Assembly: GCA_900552685.1 (NCBI GenBank) | Contig: USAJ01000002.1 | Coordinates: 84,954 to 148,953, forward strand | Direction of reading: 5' to 3' | Origin: an uncultured Collinsella sp. | GTDB taxonomy: Bacteria > Actinomycetota > Coriobacteriia > Coriobacteriales > Coriobacteriaceae | Length of the DNA stretch: 64,000 nucleotides | Part shown: piece by piece, positions 7,615-16,146 of the stretch | Position numbering within the stretch: position 1 is the stretch's first letter | Layout: each line of letters begins with the position of its first letter | Position numbers and translations under genes: made by a program | Notes under the pieces: generated by a model | What the model was told of the DNA's origin: nothing | Databases searched by the model: none | What the model saw: only the letters and a program-made list of their open reading frames with translations

Positions 7615-8310
7615 TTAATCGCGACGGCCGAGGATGTTCAAAATGCGCAAAAACACGTTGATAATATCCACGAACAGGTTAGAGGCCATAAGCACGGCAT
7701 TGGGCAGTGTGGGCGGCACCGTCGTGGCAACATAGGTGTCATAGCCAATAAACCCGGCGAACACCACGATCACGATCAGGTCGGTGATGGTCTGCGAGAC
7801 GCCCATGAACATCAGCACGATCTCAACCAGAATAGTTGCGAGCAGAATGCCAAAACCGATGCCATATACGCGCTGGAAAAACTTGGGGAACGTCACGCCC
7901 AAGGCGCCAAAGACAAAGGTGATGGCGGCCGTGGCGATAAAGGCAGTGTTGATGGTGGGCAGGTCGTAGTTGGCAAGGCCAAACGACGCGGTCAGGCCAA
8001 AGGTACTCGCAAAGATTACGTAGCCCACAAGGGACAGGCCCACGGACTGCTTGCTGGCGGCGGCCGACATCATGACCATGCCGACGATGGTCAAAATAAA
8101 CGAGCCAAAGACCAGCGGCAGGGCGGCGTCGCTCATCATCATGCGCGCAAACGACATGGTGCTCGTAAAGTAGGCGCCGGCGCCCATGGCGCAAAAGCCC
8201 AAGAAGATCAGGGCAGACATGGCGAGATTGTACGCGCGCGGCGACATCTCCTTGGCGCGGCTTGCGCCGCTCTCGACGGGGCCGTTCTGATAGCCCTGGA
8301 TATCGTTCAT
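7615..8310 (-). CDS. Bax inhibitor-1/YccA family membrane protein
   Basis: A 231-residue integral membrane protein with about seven hydrophobic segments after a 28-residue hydrophilic N-terminus. The family end signature is present: FIGYDTYVA in the sixth segment and NLFVDIINVFLRILNILGRRD at the C-terminus. Bacterial members are linked to calcium or proton leak (YetJ of B. subtilis) and to FtsH-related quality control (YccA). AAAGGA precedes the ATG. It appears to be transcribed alone. Confidence 0.88.
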   Translation of the reverse strand: MNDIQGYQNGPVESGASRAKEMSPRAYNLAMSALIFLGFCAMGAGAYFTSTMSFARMMMSDAALPLVFGSFILTIVGMVMMSAAASKQSVGLSLVGYVIFASTFGLTASFGLANYDLPTINTAFIATAAITFVFGALGVTFPKFFQRVYGIGFGILLATILVEIVLMFMGVSQTITDLIVIVVFAGFIGYDTYVATTVPPTLPNAVLMASNLFVDIINVFLRILNILGRRD

Positions 8311-8394
8311 AGGTTCGTCCTTTCAAAAAGTGCCGTGAAAGACGGCGCAGCAGGTGACAAGATTCCTGTCATTGTACCCGAATGCCGTACGTCC

Positions 8395-8733
8395 TTACCC
8401 ACGGCGCTCGCCCTCGAGCGTACGGTCGAATGCCCACACCCACCAACGCATCAGATGGGCCTGCGAACCATCTGGTCGTTCGCGCGTCTGGTCCTCCAGA
8501 TACAACTCGGTCGCGTGCCCGCCAAAACGCACCTTATAGGTTGCCGTACGGATGCCGTGAACCGTCAGGCCAAACCCAGTGGTCGAGACAATCTCGTCAA
8601 TCGTAAAGCAACGACCGTCGACCCAGCAGACGGTGACCGGCACGACCTGTCCGCCCGCGAGGATGCGAGCCACGACGTCCACATACTGCTTGTGCACGCG
8701 CCGAGTTTTGCCATCTGTCTGTCGATATTCCAT
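8395..8733 (-). CDS. Small conserved-looking protein of unknown function
   Basis: A 112-residue soluble protein if it starts at 8733 (MEYRQTDGK). Residues PVTVCWVDGRCFTIDEI and a C-terminal YKVRFGGHATELYLED suggest a small beta-rich domain, similar to short hypothetical proteins in other Gram-positives, but I cannot name a function. The Shine-Dalgarno AGGAGG is only one base from this ATG, which is too tight. An in-frame ATG at 8754 has no visible ribosome site, so the start is uncertain. Confidence 0.6.
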   Translation of the reverse strand: MEYRQTDGKTRRVHKQYVDVVARILAGGQVVPVTVCWVDGRCFTIDEIVSTTGFGLTVHGIRTATYKVRFGGHATELYLEDQTRERPDGSQAHLMRWWVWAFDRTLEGERRG

Positions 8734-8921
8734 GCCTCCTATTATCGAACGCATGTTTGCATGTTGTAAAGCGAACAGACTGTGGTTTTGGAGTGTCGTA
8801 GTAATCGCACGTGTCCGCATGGCGTGTTAGCAAAAAGAACACCCGCGGTCAACAGGGCTAATATTCAATTTTAGTGCCAAAAAGTTCACTTCTCCCATCA
8901 GAACTCGGTAAAGAAACCCAC

Positions 8922-8953
8922 AGGAGGTGATACGATTTATCATGTTTTTGTAA
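8922..8953 (+). promoter_or_regulatory. Perfect Shine-Dalgarno in front of a three-codon mini-ORF, pit leader
   Basis: AGGAGGTGAT at 8922-8931 is fully complementary to the 16S rRNA tail. The next start codon, ATG at 8942, reads Met-Phe-Leu-stop (TAA at 8951-8953) in the same frame as pit, whose own ATG is 31 bases further on. Confidence 0.5.
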
Positions 8954-8983
8954 CGTGTCTGCAAACTTCGAGAAAGCCCATAT

Positions 8984-10033
8984 ATGGACGTAACGTTCTC
9001 AACCTTCCTCGGCCAAATTGTGTCGAACCCAGTCCTTGCCGTCACCGTGATCCTCGCGTTGGGCGCCATCTTCGTCAATGGATGGACCGACGCGCCCAAC
9101 GCCATCGCGACCTGCGTCACTACGCGTTGCATGCCCGCCCGCGCCGCCATTCTCATGAGCGCCGCATTCAACTTCCTCGGTGTGCTCATCATGACGCACT
9201 TTAACGCGAGCGTCGCCAATACCATCTCGCATATCGTCGACTTTGGCGGAAACAGCACCATGGCGCTCGCGTGCCTCTGCGCGGCGCTGTTCTCCATCGT
9301 CGTCTACGGCGCCACAGCGTCGCGTTTTGGTATCCCCACCTCGCAAAGCCACAGCCTTATCGCCGGCCTGACCGGTGCCGCTATCGCCCTCGGCGGCGCG
9401 AGCAGCGTCAACGTCCACGAGTGGATGAAGGTCATCTACGGCCTGGCGCTCTCCATCGGCCTGGGCTTTGTCATGGGCTGGGTCCTGTGCAAGCTCGTCT
9501 CGATTCTTTTCGCCGCCGCCAACAGGCGACGTGCCAATGTCTTCTTTAAATACGCTCAGATCGCGAGCGCTGCGGCCATGAGCTTTATGCACGGCGCGCA
9601 GGATGGACAGAAGTTCATCGGCGTGCTCTTTTTAGGCGTGGCCTTTGCCAGCGGCCAGACGAGCGTCGGCGATGCAGGCATCCCCATCTGGATTATGCTG
9701 CTGTGCTCGGCCACTATGGGTATCGGCACCAGCGTGGGCGGCGAGCGCATCATCAAGTCCGTCGGCCAGAGCATGGTCAAGCTCGAAAAGTACCAGGGCT
9801 TCTCCGCCGACCTGGCGGGCGCCGCAAACCTGCTGCTTGCCACCCTTACCGGCATCCCCGTGTCCTCCACCCACATCAAGACCTGCGCCATCATGGGCGT
9901 CGGTGCCGTCAAGCGCCTTTCGGCCATCAACTTCGGCGTCGTCAAGGACATGATGTTCACCTGGTTCTTCACCTTCCCCGCCTGCGGACTCATCAGCTTT
10001 GTCATGGCCAAGCTGTTCATGATGTTCATCTAG
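8984..10033 (+). CDS. pit: Low-affinity inorganic phosphate transporter, PiT family
   Basis: Membrane symporter that takes up phosphate or metal-phosphate. It has 349 residues and about ten membrane spans. The PiT signature appears near the N-terminus as FVNGWTDAPNAIAT and again in the second half around STHIKTCAIMGVG. SAAAMSFMHGAQDGQKF is the other conserved loop. The start at 8984 has only a poor ribosome site (GAGAAAG) and no other in-frame start codon exists between it and the mini-ORF stop at 8951. It is followed 67 bp later by its DUF47 partner. Confidence 0.93.
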   Translation: MDVTFSTFLGQIVSNPVLAVTVILALGAIFVNGWTDAPNAIATCVTTRCMPARAAILMSAAFNFLGVLIMTHFNASVANTISHIVDFGGNSTMALACLCAALFSIVVYGATASRFGIPTSQSHSLIAGLTGAAIALGGASSVNVHEWMKVIYGLALSIGLGFVMGWVLCKLVSILFAAANRRRANVFFKYAQIASAAAMSFMHGAQDGQKFIGVLFLGVAFASGQTSVGDAGIPIWIMLLCSATMGIGTSVGGERIIKSVGQSMVKLEKYQGFSADLAGAANLLLATLTGIPVSSTHIKTCAIMGVGAVKRLSAINFGVVKDMMFTWFFTFPACGLISFVMAKLFMMFI

Positions 10034-10100
10034 TCAAACCGAGCGTCCATCCGGACTGCAATGCTTCGCCCACCCGTCTTCGCCTCGAAAGGACCCACCC

Positions 10101-10724
10101 ATGGCAAAGAAACCCGATTCGTTCTACTTTGATAACTACGTTGCCTGCGCTGACCTCGCCGTTCAGGCAGCCGAGCTGCTCACCAAGATTTTTGAGAACT
10201 TCGACCCCACGCAAATCCATGACATGCTCGATAAGATGCATGCGATTGAGCATGCGGCAGACAAGAAGCACCATGAGCTCGAAGACGCCCTGCTCACCGC
10301 CTTTATCACCCCGCTTGAGCGCGAGGATCTGGACCTGATGAGTTGCTCGCTCGACACCGTACTCGACCGCATCGAAGGCGTCGTGCAGCGCGTCTACTTC
10401 ACCAACATCCAGAGCATCCACCCCGATGCCATCGTCATCGCTCACAAGGTAACCGATGCCTGCCGCGCCATGAAGGACCTGATGGTCGAGCTGCCCAACT
10501 ACCGCAAGTCCAAAACGCTGCGCGAACTGGTCATCCAGATCAACACCATCGAGTCCGAGGCCGACGAGCTCTACATCAACGCCATGCGCAACCTGCACGT
10601 TAACGGCAAGGATCCGCTCGAGGTCATCGCTTGGCGTGACGTGTACGCCTTCCTGGAGTACTGCGCCGACTGCTGCGAGAATGTGGCCGATGTCGTGGAT
10701 TCGATTGTCATGAAGAACAGTTAA
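10101..10724 (+). CDS. DUF47 family Pit accessory protein (PhoU-like)
   Basis: A 207-residue all-helical cytoplasmic protein of the DUF47/TIGR00153 family, which is normally coded next to Pit transporters and is thought to regulate them. Visible features are amphipathic helices with the repeated E-x2-AD pattern (IEHAADKKHHELE, IESEADELYINAM) and the ENVADVVDSIVMK end typical of the family. AAAGGAC precedes the ATG. It forms a two-gene operon with pit. The mode of action is inferred from the family. Confidence 0.9.
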   Translation: MAKKPDSFYFDNYVACADLAVQAAELLTKIFENFDPTQIHDMLDKMHAIEHAADKKHHELEDALLTAFITPLEREDLDLMSCSLDTVLDRIEGVVQRVYFTNIQSIHPDAIVIAHKVTDACRAMKDLMVELPNYRKSKTLRELVIQINTIESEADELYINAMRNLHVNGKDPLEVIAWRDVYAFLEYCADCCENVADVVDSIVMKNS

Positions 10725-10729
10725 TTGGG

Positions 10730-10837
10730 GGTACGTGTCCCGGCGGCGAAGGGCCGGCCACGGTTTGCTTTCTCACTCCGGCTGCTTTGCAGAGTCGTTC
10801 GAAAGCAAACCGTGGCCGGCCCTTCGCCTTACGTACC
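10730..10837. repeat. Large intergenic hairpin with perfect 28-bp arms
   Basis: 10745-10772 and 10801-10828 are exact inverted copies, starting GGCGAAGGGCCGGCCACGG. They are framed by an outer GGTACGT (10730-10736) and ACGTACC (10831-10837). The 28-base centre has a short ACT/AGT closing pair. No T run follows on the plus strand. It may end the pit-DUF47 transcript. The remaining bases to 11004 are T-rich, with repeated GGGCTTTGGG-like words and no gene. Confidence 0.8.
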
Positions 10838-11004
10838 ACCATTGGGAACTTTAGCTGATACTTTGAAAGCGATGGGGCTTTTGTTGGCAGGGCCTTTGGG
10901 CTCGATTGAGAACTTTGGAACCGTCTTAAACGTTTGGCTGAACGGGGCTTTGGGTACCCTTTGTTTTACTTTGGATTGATTCGTTAAATTTGGAGGGCTT
11001 GGTT

Positions 11005-11535
11005 ATGAGTTATTTGGATTTGGCTCGGGGTCGGTATTCTTGTCGTTCTTTTGAGGATCGGGCAGTTGAGCAGGCTGTGGTGGATGCCATTGTTGGGGCT
11101 GGGCGTATTGCTCCTTCTGCTTGCAATAATCATCCAACCCGTGTGATGGTGTTGGATACGCCTGAGCTTCTGGAGAAGGCTGCTGCTTGTCAGCCTCGGT
11201 TTGCTCGTGATGGGTCTATCTTTGGCGCTCCGCTTATCTTCCTTATTTGCAGCGTTACCGATGATGCTTGGGTGCGCCCGTATGATCAGATGAACTCGAG
11301 TGCCATCGATACTTCGATCGTCTGCGATCAGATGATGATGGAGGCCACCGAGCAGGGCCTGGGAACGTGCTGGGTATGCCATTTTAAGCCTGAGGTGGCG
11401 CAGGAGCAGTTCAATCTGCCCAAGGGCGTTTATCCCTATCACATGCTTGTCTGTGGCTATCCTGCTGACCACATCGCCGACCCCGAGCATCGCGAGGCCC
11501 GTACCATTCCCCTCTCCGACTTCCTCCTCAAGTAG
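11005..11535 (+). CDS. Nitroreductase family protein
   Basis: Predicted FMN-dependent NAD(P)H oxidoreductase of 176 residues, short but complete. The N-terminal GRYSCRSFEDRAVEQ and SACNNHPTR give FMN and phosphate contacts. DTSIVCDQMMMEATEQGLGTCWV is the conserved helix, and VCGYPADH the C-terminal part. GGAGG lies 8 bases before the ATG. The first 80 or so codons prefer T-ending codons, unlike the neighbours, and the rest returns to C/G-ending codons, which hints at a mosaic gene. The substrate is unknown. Confidence 0.88.
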   Translation: MSYLDLARGRYSCRSFEDRAVEQAVVDAIVGAGRIAPSACNNHPTRVMVLDTPELLEKAAACQPRFARDGSIFGAPLIFLICSVTDDAWVRPYDQMNSSAIDTSIVCDQMMMEATEQGLGTCWVCHFKPEVAQEQFNLPKGVYPYHMLVCGYPADHIADPEHREARTIPLSDFLLK

Positions 11536-11582
11536 GTTTTGGGACATGCCTTAAAACCTACCCTTGACCGCTCACCCGTTCG

Positions 11583-11620
11583 CCGAGTTCTGCGCCACCA
11601 TGTGCAGGGCTCGGTTTTTT
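11583..11620 (+). terminator. Terminator of the nitroreductase gene
   Basis: CCGAG and CTCGG close a loop containing a second TGCGC/TGTGCA stem, followed by six Ts. Confidence 0.8.
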
Positions 11621-11644
11621 ATGTTGCGCGCCCCTGCACAGTCA

Positions 11645-11675
11645 TAAAAAAGGACCTGCAAGCTGCGGGTCCTTT
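11645..11675 (-). terminator. Terminator of the divIVA operon
   Basis: Minus strand: AAAGGACC, loop, GGTCCTTT, then a T run of six. Confidence 0.88.
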
Positions 11676-11701
11676 CGAGGCACTAAATTGTAGGCCGAAT
11701 G

Positions 11702-12376
11702 TTAGTCCAGGTCGTCGGCAGCGAAGTTGTCGATCGGGGCGAAGGGATCGGCCACGGGGACAACCGGGTCAGCGACGGGCAGCGGCTCGGCGGGAACAGT
11801 CACCGCAGGAGAAGCGGCAGAACCGACCGGTGTGGAGGCCATGAGATCGGCCGGGAAGGAGTTCTGGGCATCGTCCATGAAGTGCTGGATGAGCTTGAGA
11901 TACTCGGCCTTGAACTCCTCACGGGAAGCCTTGAGACGATCGATCTCCTCGAGCTCGGCCTGCTTCTCAGTCAGAGCCTGGCGGATAACCTCGCGGGCCT
12001 TGGCGTCAGCCTCGTTGCGGATACGCTCAGCGTTCTCGTTGGCATCGTTGACGATGGTCTCAGCGGTCTGCTGGGCAGCGATCAAGGCAGCGGAAATCTG
12101 GCGCTCCTGAGCGGAGAAGTCAGGGGCGGGAGCAGCCACGGGGGCGGCAGGAGCGGCCTGGGCGGTGGCATCCTGAGCCTGGGCAAGCTGAGCCTGCGCA
12201 TCGGCAAGCTGCTGCTCGGTAGCAGTCAGACGACCCTTAAGGTCGACGATCTTAGCGAGCATAGCGTCAACCTCGGAGGACAGCGTCTCCAAGAAGACGT
12301 CGACCTCAGCAGGATCGTAGCCACGCTTGGCCTCAGAGAAAGTCTGAGCCTGGATGTCTGCAGGGGTAATAGCCAT
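11702..12376 (-). CDS. divIVA: DivIVA-domain cell division/polarity protein
   Basis: Coiled-coil scaffold that binds curved membrane and organises the septum or poles. 224 residues. The N-terminal lipid-binding DivIVA domain is clear (ITPADIQAQTFSEAKRGYDP, then VDVFLETL). A coiled coil at about 35-70 is broken by an Ala/Pro linker, a second long helix spans about 85-165, and the C-terminus is Pro/Val/Ala-rich ending in acidic residues. It is last in the yggS-sepF-yggT-divIVA string, 61 bp after yggT, with a terminator behind it. AAAGGAGAC precedes the ATG. Confidence 0.92.
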   Translation of the reverse strand: MAITPADIQAQTFSEAKRGYDPAEVDVFLETLSSEVDAMLAKIVDLKGRLTATEQQLADAQAQLAQAQDATAQAAPAAPVAAPAPDFSAQERQISAALIAAQQTAETIVNDANENAERIRNEADAKAREVIRQALTEKQAELEEIDRLKASREEFKAEYLKLIQHFMDDAQNSFPADLMASTPVGSAASPAVTVPAEPLPVADPVVPVADPFAPIDNFAADDLD

Positions 12377-12437
12377 AACAAGTCTCCTTTTTCATCGCCT
12401 CGGCGCTACACGCCCGACGTAAGTTACTAAGTCAGTT

Positions 12438-12719
12438 CTACACGAGTATACCTATAAGAAGCTGCAGAACCAGCCTCTGCACCAACTGCAACGCAATAAT
12501 CGCAACGACCGGCGAAAAATCGATACCGCCCATCGGCGGGATGAAACGACGGAACAGGTTAAGCCACGGACCGCACACGCTATCAAGCACCGCGGCAATA
12601 TCCTGAAGCAAACCACCCTGCTTCATGGGAATCCACGTCATAAAGCAGTAGACGATAATGAGCGTGGAATAGAAGTTGAACAGCGTGTTGACCAGCTGGA
12701 CGATAGTGTAGATGTTGAT
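12438..12719 (-). CDS. YggT family membrane protein with a probable ATC start
   Basis: Small two-helix membrane protein of the YggT family. From 12719 it would be 93 residues: TM1 in VQLVNTLFNFYSTLIIVYCF, a loop with WIPMKQGG and GPWLNLFRRFIPP, and TM2 in SPVVAIIALQLVQRLVLQLL. The first ATG (12641) would remove TM1. Between the sepF stop (12743-12741, same frame) and 12641 there is no ATG, GTG or TTG. The GAGGAG ribosome site ends 6 bases before ATC at 12719, so this non-standard codon is the best start. It sits 21 bp after sepF in the conserved sepF-yggT-divIVA order. Confidence 0.75.
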   Translation of the reverse strand: MNIYTIVQLVNTLFNFYSTLIIVYCFMTWIPMKQGGLLQDIAAVLDSVCGPWLNLFRRFIPPMGGIDFSPVVAIIALQLVQRLVLQLLIGILV

Positions 12720-12740
12720 GGGAATCTCCTCGTCTTGTCT

Positions 12741-13463
12741 TTACTTGAGGTAGCCGTCGGCACGAAGCTTCTTGAGATCGGAATCTTTGACCTCGCAACC
12801 GGCGGGCAGCACCATGAACACGCGGTCGCCCACCTCCTTGACCGTGGCACCCAGACCGCAGGCAAAGCCGTAAGAGAAGTCCAAGACGCGCTTGGCAACT
12901 TCGGTGCGTACGCCCACAAAAATCAGTGCGACAGGCTGCTTGGTGCGAACGCGGCGCACCACGGTCTCCACGTCGTCATAGCTCTCGGGGCGCAGGACAT
13001 AGGCCGGCAGCTGCGGTGTGGCGTTGATGATATTGCTCGCATAGGCCGAGGCATCGCTCGGTGCAGGCGCGGGCGCAGCGGCGGCACGGGCGCGGGTGTT
13101 CTCGGCGTAGCTCGACGGCGTGTCATAGGCACCAGGACGATAACCGCTCGCAACACTGTCCTGCGAGCGCGAAGGCGGATTATACGTCGTGGCATGGCGG
13201 GAGTCATCGCCGACCAGCTGACCGGAGCGCGTATACACGGCAACCGACTCAGCTTCACCGCGGCGCGTCTGACCAAGCAGGCCGTTGCTCGGCTCGTCTT
13301 GGGTGTAGAAGCCCTCGCCCGAAGCACCGCTGTAGCCGTTGCCCTGATAACTATCGTCATAGCCGTCATCGTAGCCGTAGTCGTCGTCCTGGCCATAACC
13401 CTGGTCGTAACCCTGCTGGCCGCCCAGGTGCATCTTATTTTTAATCTCGTCAAGGAAGCCCAT
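12741..13463 (-). CDS. sepF: Cell division protein SepF
   Basis: Anchors FtsZ filaments to the membrane, replacing FtsA in many actinobacteria. 240 residues. The N-terminal MGFLDEIKNKMHLG is the amphipathic membrane helix. A long disordered Gly/Tyr/Asp-rich then Ala/Pro-rich linker follows to about residue 155. The C-terminal SepF (DUF552) domain covers the rest, with LPAYVLRPESYDDVE, KQPVALIFVG and RVLDFSYGFACGL. The ATG at 13463 follows GAGAGGA; an in-frame ATG at 13514 lacks the helix at its start. No ftsA occurs in the window, consistent with SepF serving as the anchor. Confidence 0.93.
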   Translation of the reverse strand: MGFLDEIKNKMHLGGQQGYDQGYGQDDDYGYDDGYDDSYQGNGYSGASGEGFYTQDEPSNGLLGQTRRGEAESVAVYTRSGQLVGDDSRHATTYNPPSRSQDSVASGYRPGAYDTPSSYAENTRARAAAAPAPAPSDASAYASNIINATPQLPAYVLRPESYDDVETVVRRVRTKQPVALIFVGVRTEVAKRVLDFSYGFACGLGATVKEVGDRVFMVLPAGCEVKDSDLKKLRADGYLK

Positions 13464-13523
13464 GGTTGTGTCCTCTCGCGGTTTAGTGCAGGCGCCCCGA
13501 TAATCAGTGCGCACTTCAGAGCC

Positions 13524-14261
13524 TTATTTTACTGCAAACTCCGGGCTAAATACTACCCTGCCCAGGCGAACGAGCGTAGAGCCCTCCTCAAGGGCAGGCT
13601 CAAAGTCCTCGCTCATGCCGCAGGAAAGCTCAGGCAGGTTCAAATCGGGATGCGCCGCCTCCAGCTCATCCCTCAGCTCACGAAGCCCCGCAAAGGTGCG
13701 GCGTGCCACATCCTTATTCCCCCGGGGCGCCATAGTCATAAGCCCCTGCACGCAAATTCCCTCAAGTTCCGCAAGCTCACCCGCGGCGGCGCGAATCTCA
13801 TCGGGCGAAAAGCCTCCCTTCGACTCCTCACCACTCACATTGACCTCGATGAGCACACGCTGGGGGCCGGCGAGCTCGCCTGCCTCAATCTTGCGGACAG
13901 CACGGCTCGAGATCGCCTGCGCCAGATGCAGCGAACCCACCGAGTGAATCAGCTCGGCTGAGCCCAGCACCGCATTGATCTTATTGGTCTGCAGGTTGCC
14001 GATCATATCGAAGCGCACCTCGGGCAGCTCCGGATGCTCCGCCAGACCCGTGAGCTTGCGAACCAGCTCCTGCGGGCGGTTCTCGGCAAAATGGCGATAC
14101 CCCGCCTGGATGGCGGCAACGGTCTCATCGACACCAACGGTCTTGGACACGGCAATGAGGCTCGCGGCGTCGTGGGGACGGCCCGCGCGATCGAGCGCCG
14201 CATAAAAACGTTCCAGAATCTGCTCGCGGCGAGCGCGCATCAAGTCCAAATAGTTATCCAT
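13524..14261 (-). CDS. YggS/PLPBP pyridoxal phosphate homeostasis protein
   Basis: Binds pyridoxal phosphate and helps keep vitamin B6 and amino acid pools balanced; no catalytic activity is known for the family. 245 residues, slightly longer than the usual 225-235. The PLP lysine is in LIAVSKTVG, followed by HFAENRPQELVRK, RFDMIGNLQTNK, VNVSGEESKGGF and LSCGMSEDFEPAL, the last being the PLP phosphate loop. GGAGG lies before the ATG at 14261. It heads the yggS-sepF-yggT-divIVA string. Confidence 0.93.
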   Translation of the reverse strand: MDNYLDLMRARREQILERFYAALDRAGRPHDAASLIAVSKTVGVDETVAAIQAGYRHFAENRPQELVRKLTGLAEHPELPEVRFDMIGNLQTNKINAVLGSAELIHSVGSLHLAQAISSRAVRKIEAGELAGPQRVLIEVNVSGEESKGGFSPDEIRAAAGELAELEGICVQGLMTMAPRGNKDVARRTFAGLRELRDELEAAHPDLNLPELSCGMSEDFEPALEEGSTLVRLGRVVFSPEFAVK

Positions 14262-14312
14262 TGCCAATCGCCTCCGCTGACAGCCAAACAAGTAGTCCCA
14301 TGCTAACGCAAG

Positions 14313-14342
14313 AGCGCGGCCCCGCATGTGCAAGGCCGCGCT
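14313..14342 (-). terminator. Hairpin after phoU
   Basis: Arms AGCGCGGCC and GGCCGCGCT around a 12-base loop. Only a modest TTGCGTTAG tail follows on the minus strand. It separates the pst operon from yggS. Confidence 0.55.
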
Positions 14343-14380
14343 CACTTAGGTATTTACAATCTTTCGACGAACGGGGTTAC

Positions 14381-15238
14381 TTACTCCTCGTCGTCCTCGC
14401 CATCGTCCTCATCCTCAAGATGATCGAGCAGGTAGCGAAGACCCTCGCTGACCTCGTTAACGGGCACCTTGGCAACGTAGCGTGCATCGACGGCGGGCCT
14501 CATGATAACACCCTCGCCCGAAGGCACGCGCATGCTCTCGAGCTCATCCTCATCAGTGCAGGCGATATCACCGGCAGTCATACGCTGTCCGGTCAACAGG
14601 AAGGTCAGACGGCAGGCGGCATCGATGGAAATCGAGGCGATGCGATCGAGATAGCGCGATACCATGATGGCGCGGCGCAGGTCGTCATAGTTGCTGTCGT
14701 CGTCCATAAAATCGCCCGTGTCCATGCGGTTAAAGGTGCGGAAGAACTTCTCGTAGGCGGCGTGCACTGGCTCGTCCTCGACGGCCAAGTTGCAGATGAT
14801 GGACATGTCGTTGGTGACGAGCGCAGAAAGCGAAGAGCCCAGCACCTGGTAGACGGCCTCAGCCTCGGCCTCGACCGTGCCGACAAGCTCCTTGGGCAGC
14901 GAGATGTCGGCCTTGATCATATGACGCGTGGCGCGGCAAATCTGGCGAACCTTATCGGTCATGCGCTGCAGGTTAAAGTCGACGTAGATGATCGTCTGCA
15001 GCAAGCGGAAGTCGGAGGCGACCGGTGACTGCGTGGCAATCAGGTTGTAGCAGACGGCCTCCAGGTTGGCGCAGCGTGCGTCAATCGAAAGCGTGCGCTT
15101 CTTGGTCTTGGTGGCGAGCTTGCGGTCGTCGGTCACATAGGCCTTCACGGCATCGTGGAGGGCCAGATCGACGGCCTCGTAGATGCTCAGCATCTCGTGA
15201 CGGGCCTCGATGAGCTGACGGGAAAACAGTTTGCGCAT
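14381..15238 (-). CDS. phoU: Phosphate signalling protein PhoU
   Basis: Helical cytoplasmic protein linking Pst transporter state to the phosphate two-component system and repressing uptake when phosphate is ample. 285 residues against the usual 220-240, the extra part being a C-terminal extension that ends in an acidic DEDDGEDDEE run. The PhoU repeats show as VASDFRLLQTIIYVDFNLQRM with following D-K-V, and YDDLRRAIMVSRYLDRIASIS in the second half. It is the last gene of the pgeF-pstSCAB-phoU unit, 92 bp after pstB. Confidence 0.92.
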   Translation of the reverse strand: MRKLFSRQLIEARHEMLSIYEAVDLALHDAVKAYVTDDRKLATKTKKRTLSIDARCANLEAVCYNLIATQSPVASDFRLLQTIIYVDFNLQRMTDKVRQICRATRHMIKADISLPKELVGTVEAEAEAVYQVLGSSLSALVTNDMSIICNLAVEDEPVHAAYEKFFRTFNRMDTGDFMDDDSNYDDLRRAIMVSRYLDRIASISIDAACRLTFLLTGQRMTAGDIACTDEDELESMRVPSGEGVIMRPAVDARYVAKVPVNEVSEGLRYLLDHLEDEDDGEDDEE

Positions 15239-15330
15239 GGTTCACTCCAATCAGTTGGGTGCGGTCATGCCGCCCGCACAGTGAATACGCACCGGACCAG
15301 ATCCGATCGGCTTGGGACTAGTCGCACCGA

Positions 15331-16134
<804 letters not shown>

Positions 16135-16146
16135 GGGACTCCTTAA

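Noticed and set aside
10725..10979. 84-codon frame after the DUF47 gene
   Set aside because: It runs through the 28-bp-arm palindrome and T-rich spacer and has no recognisable protein or ribosome site.
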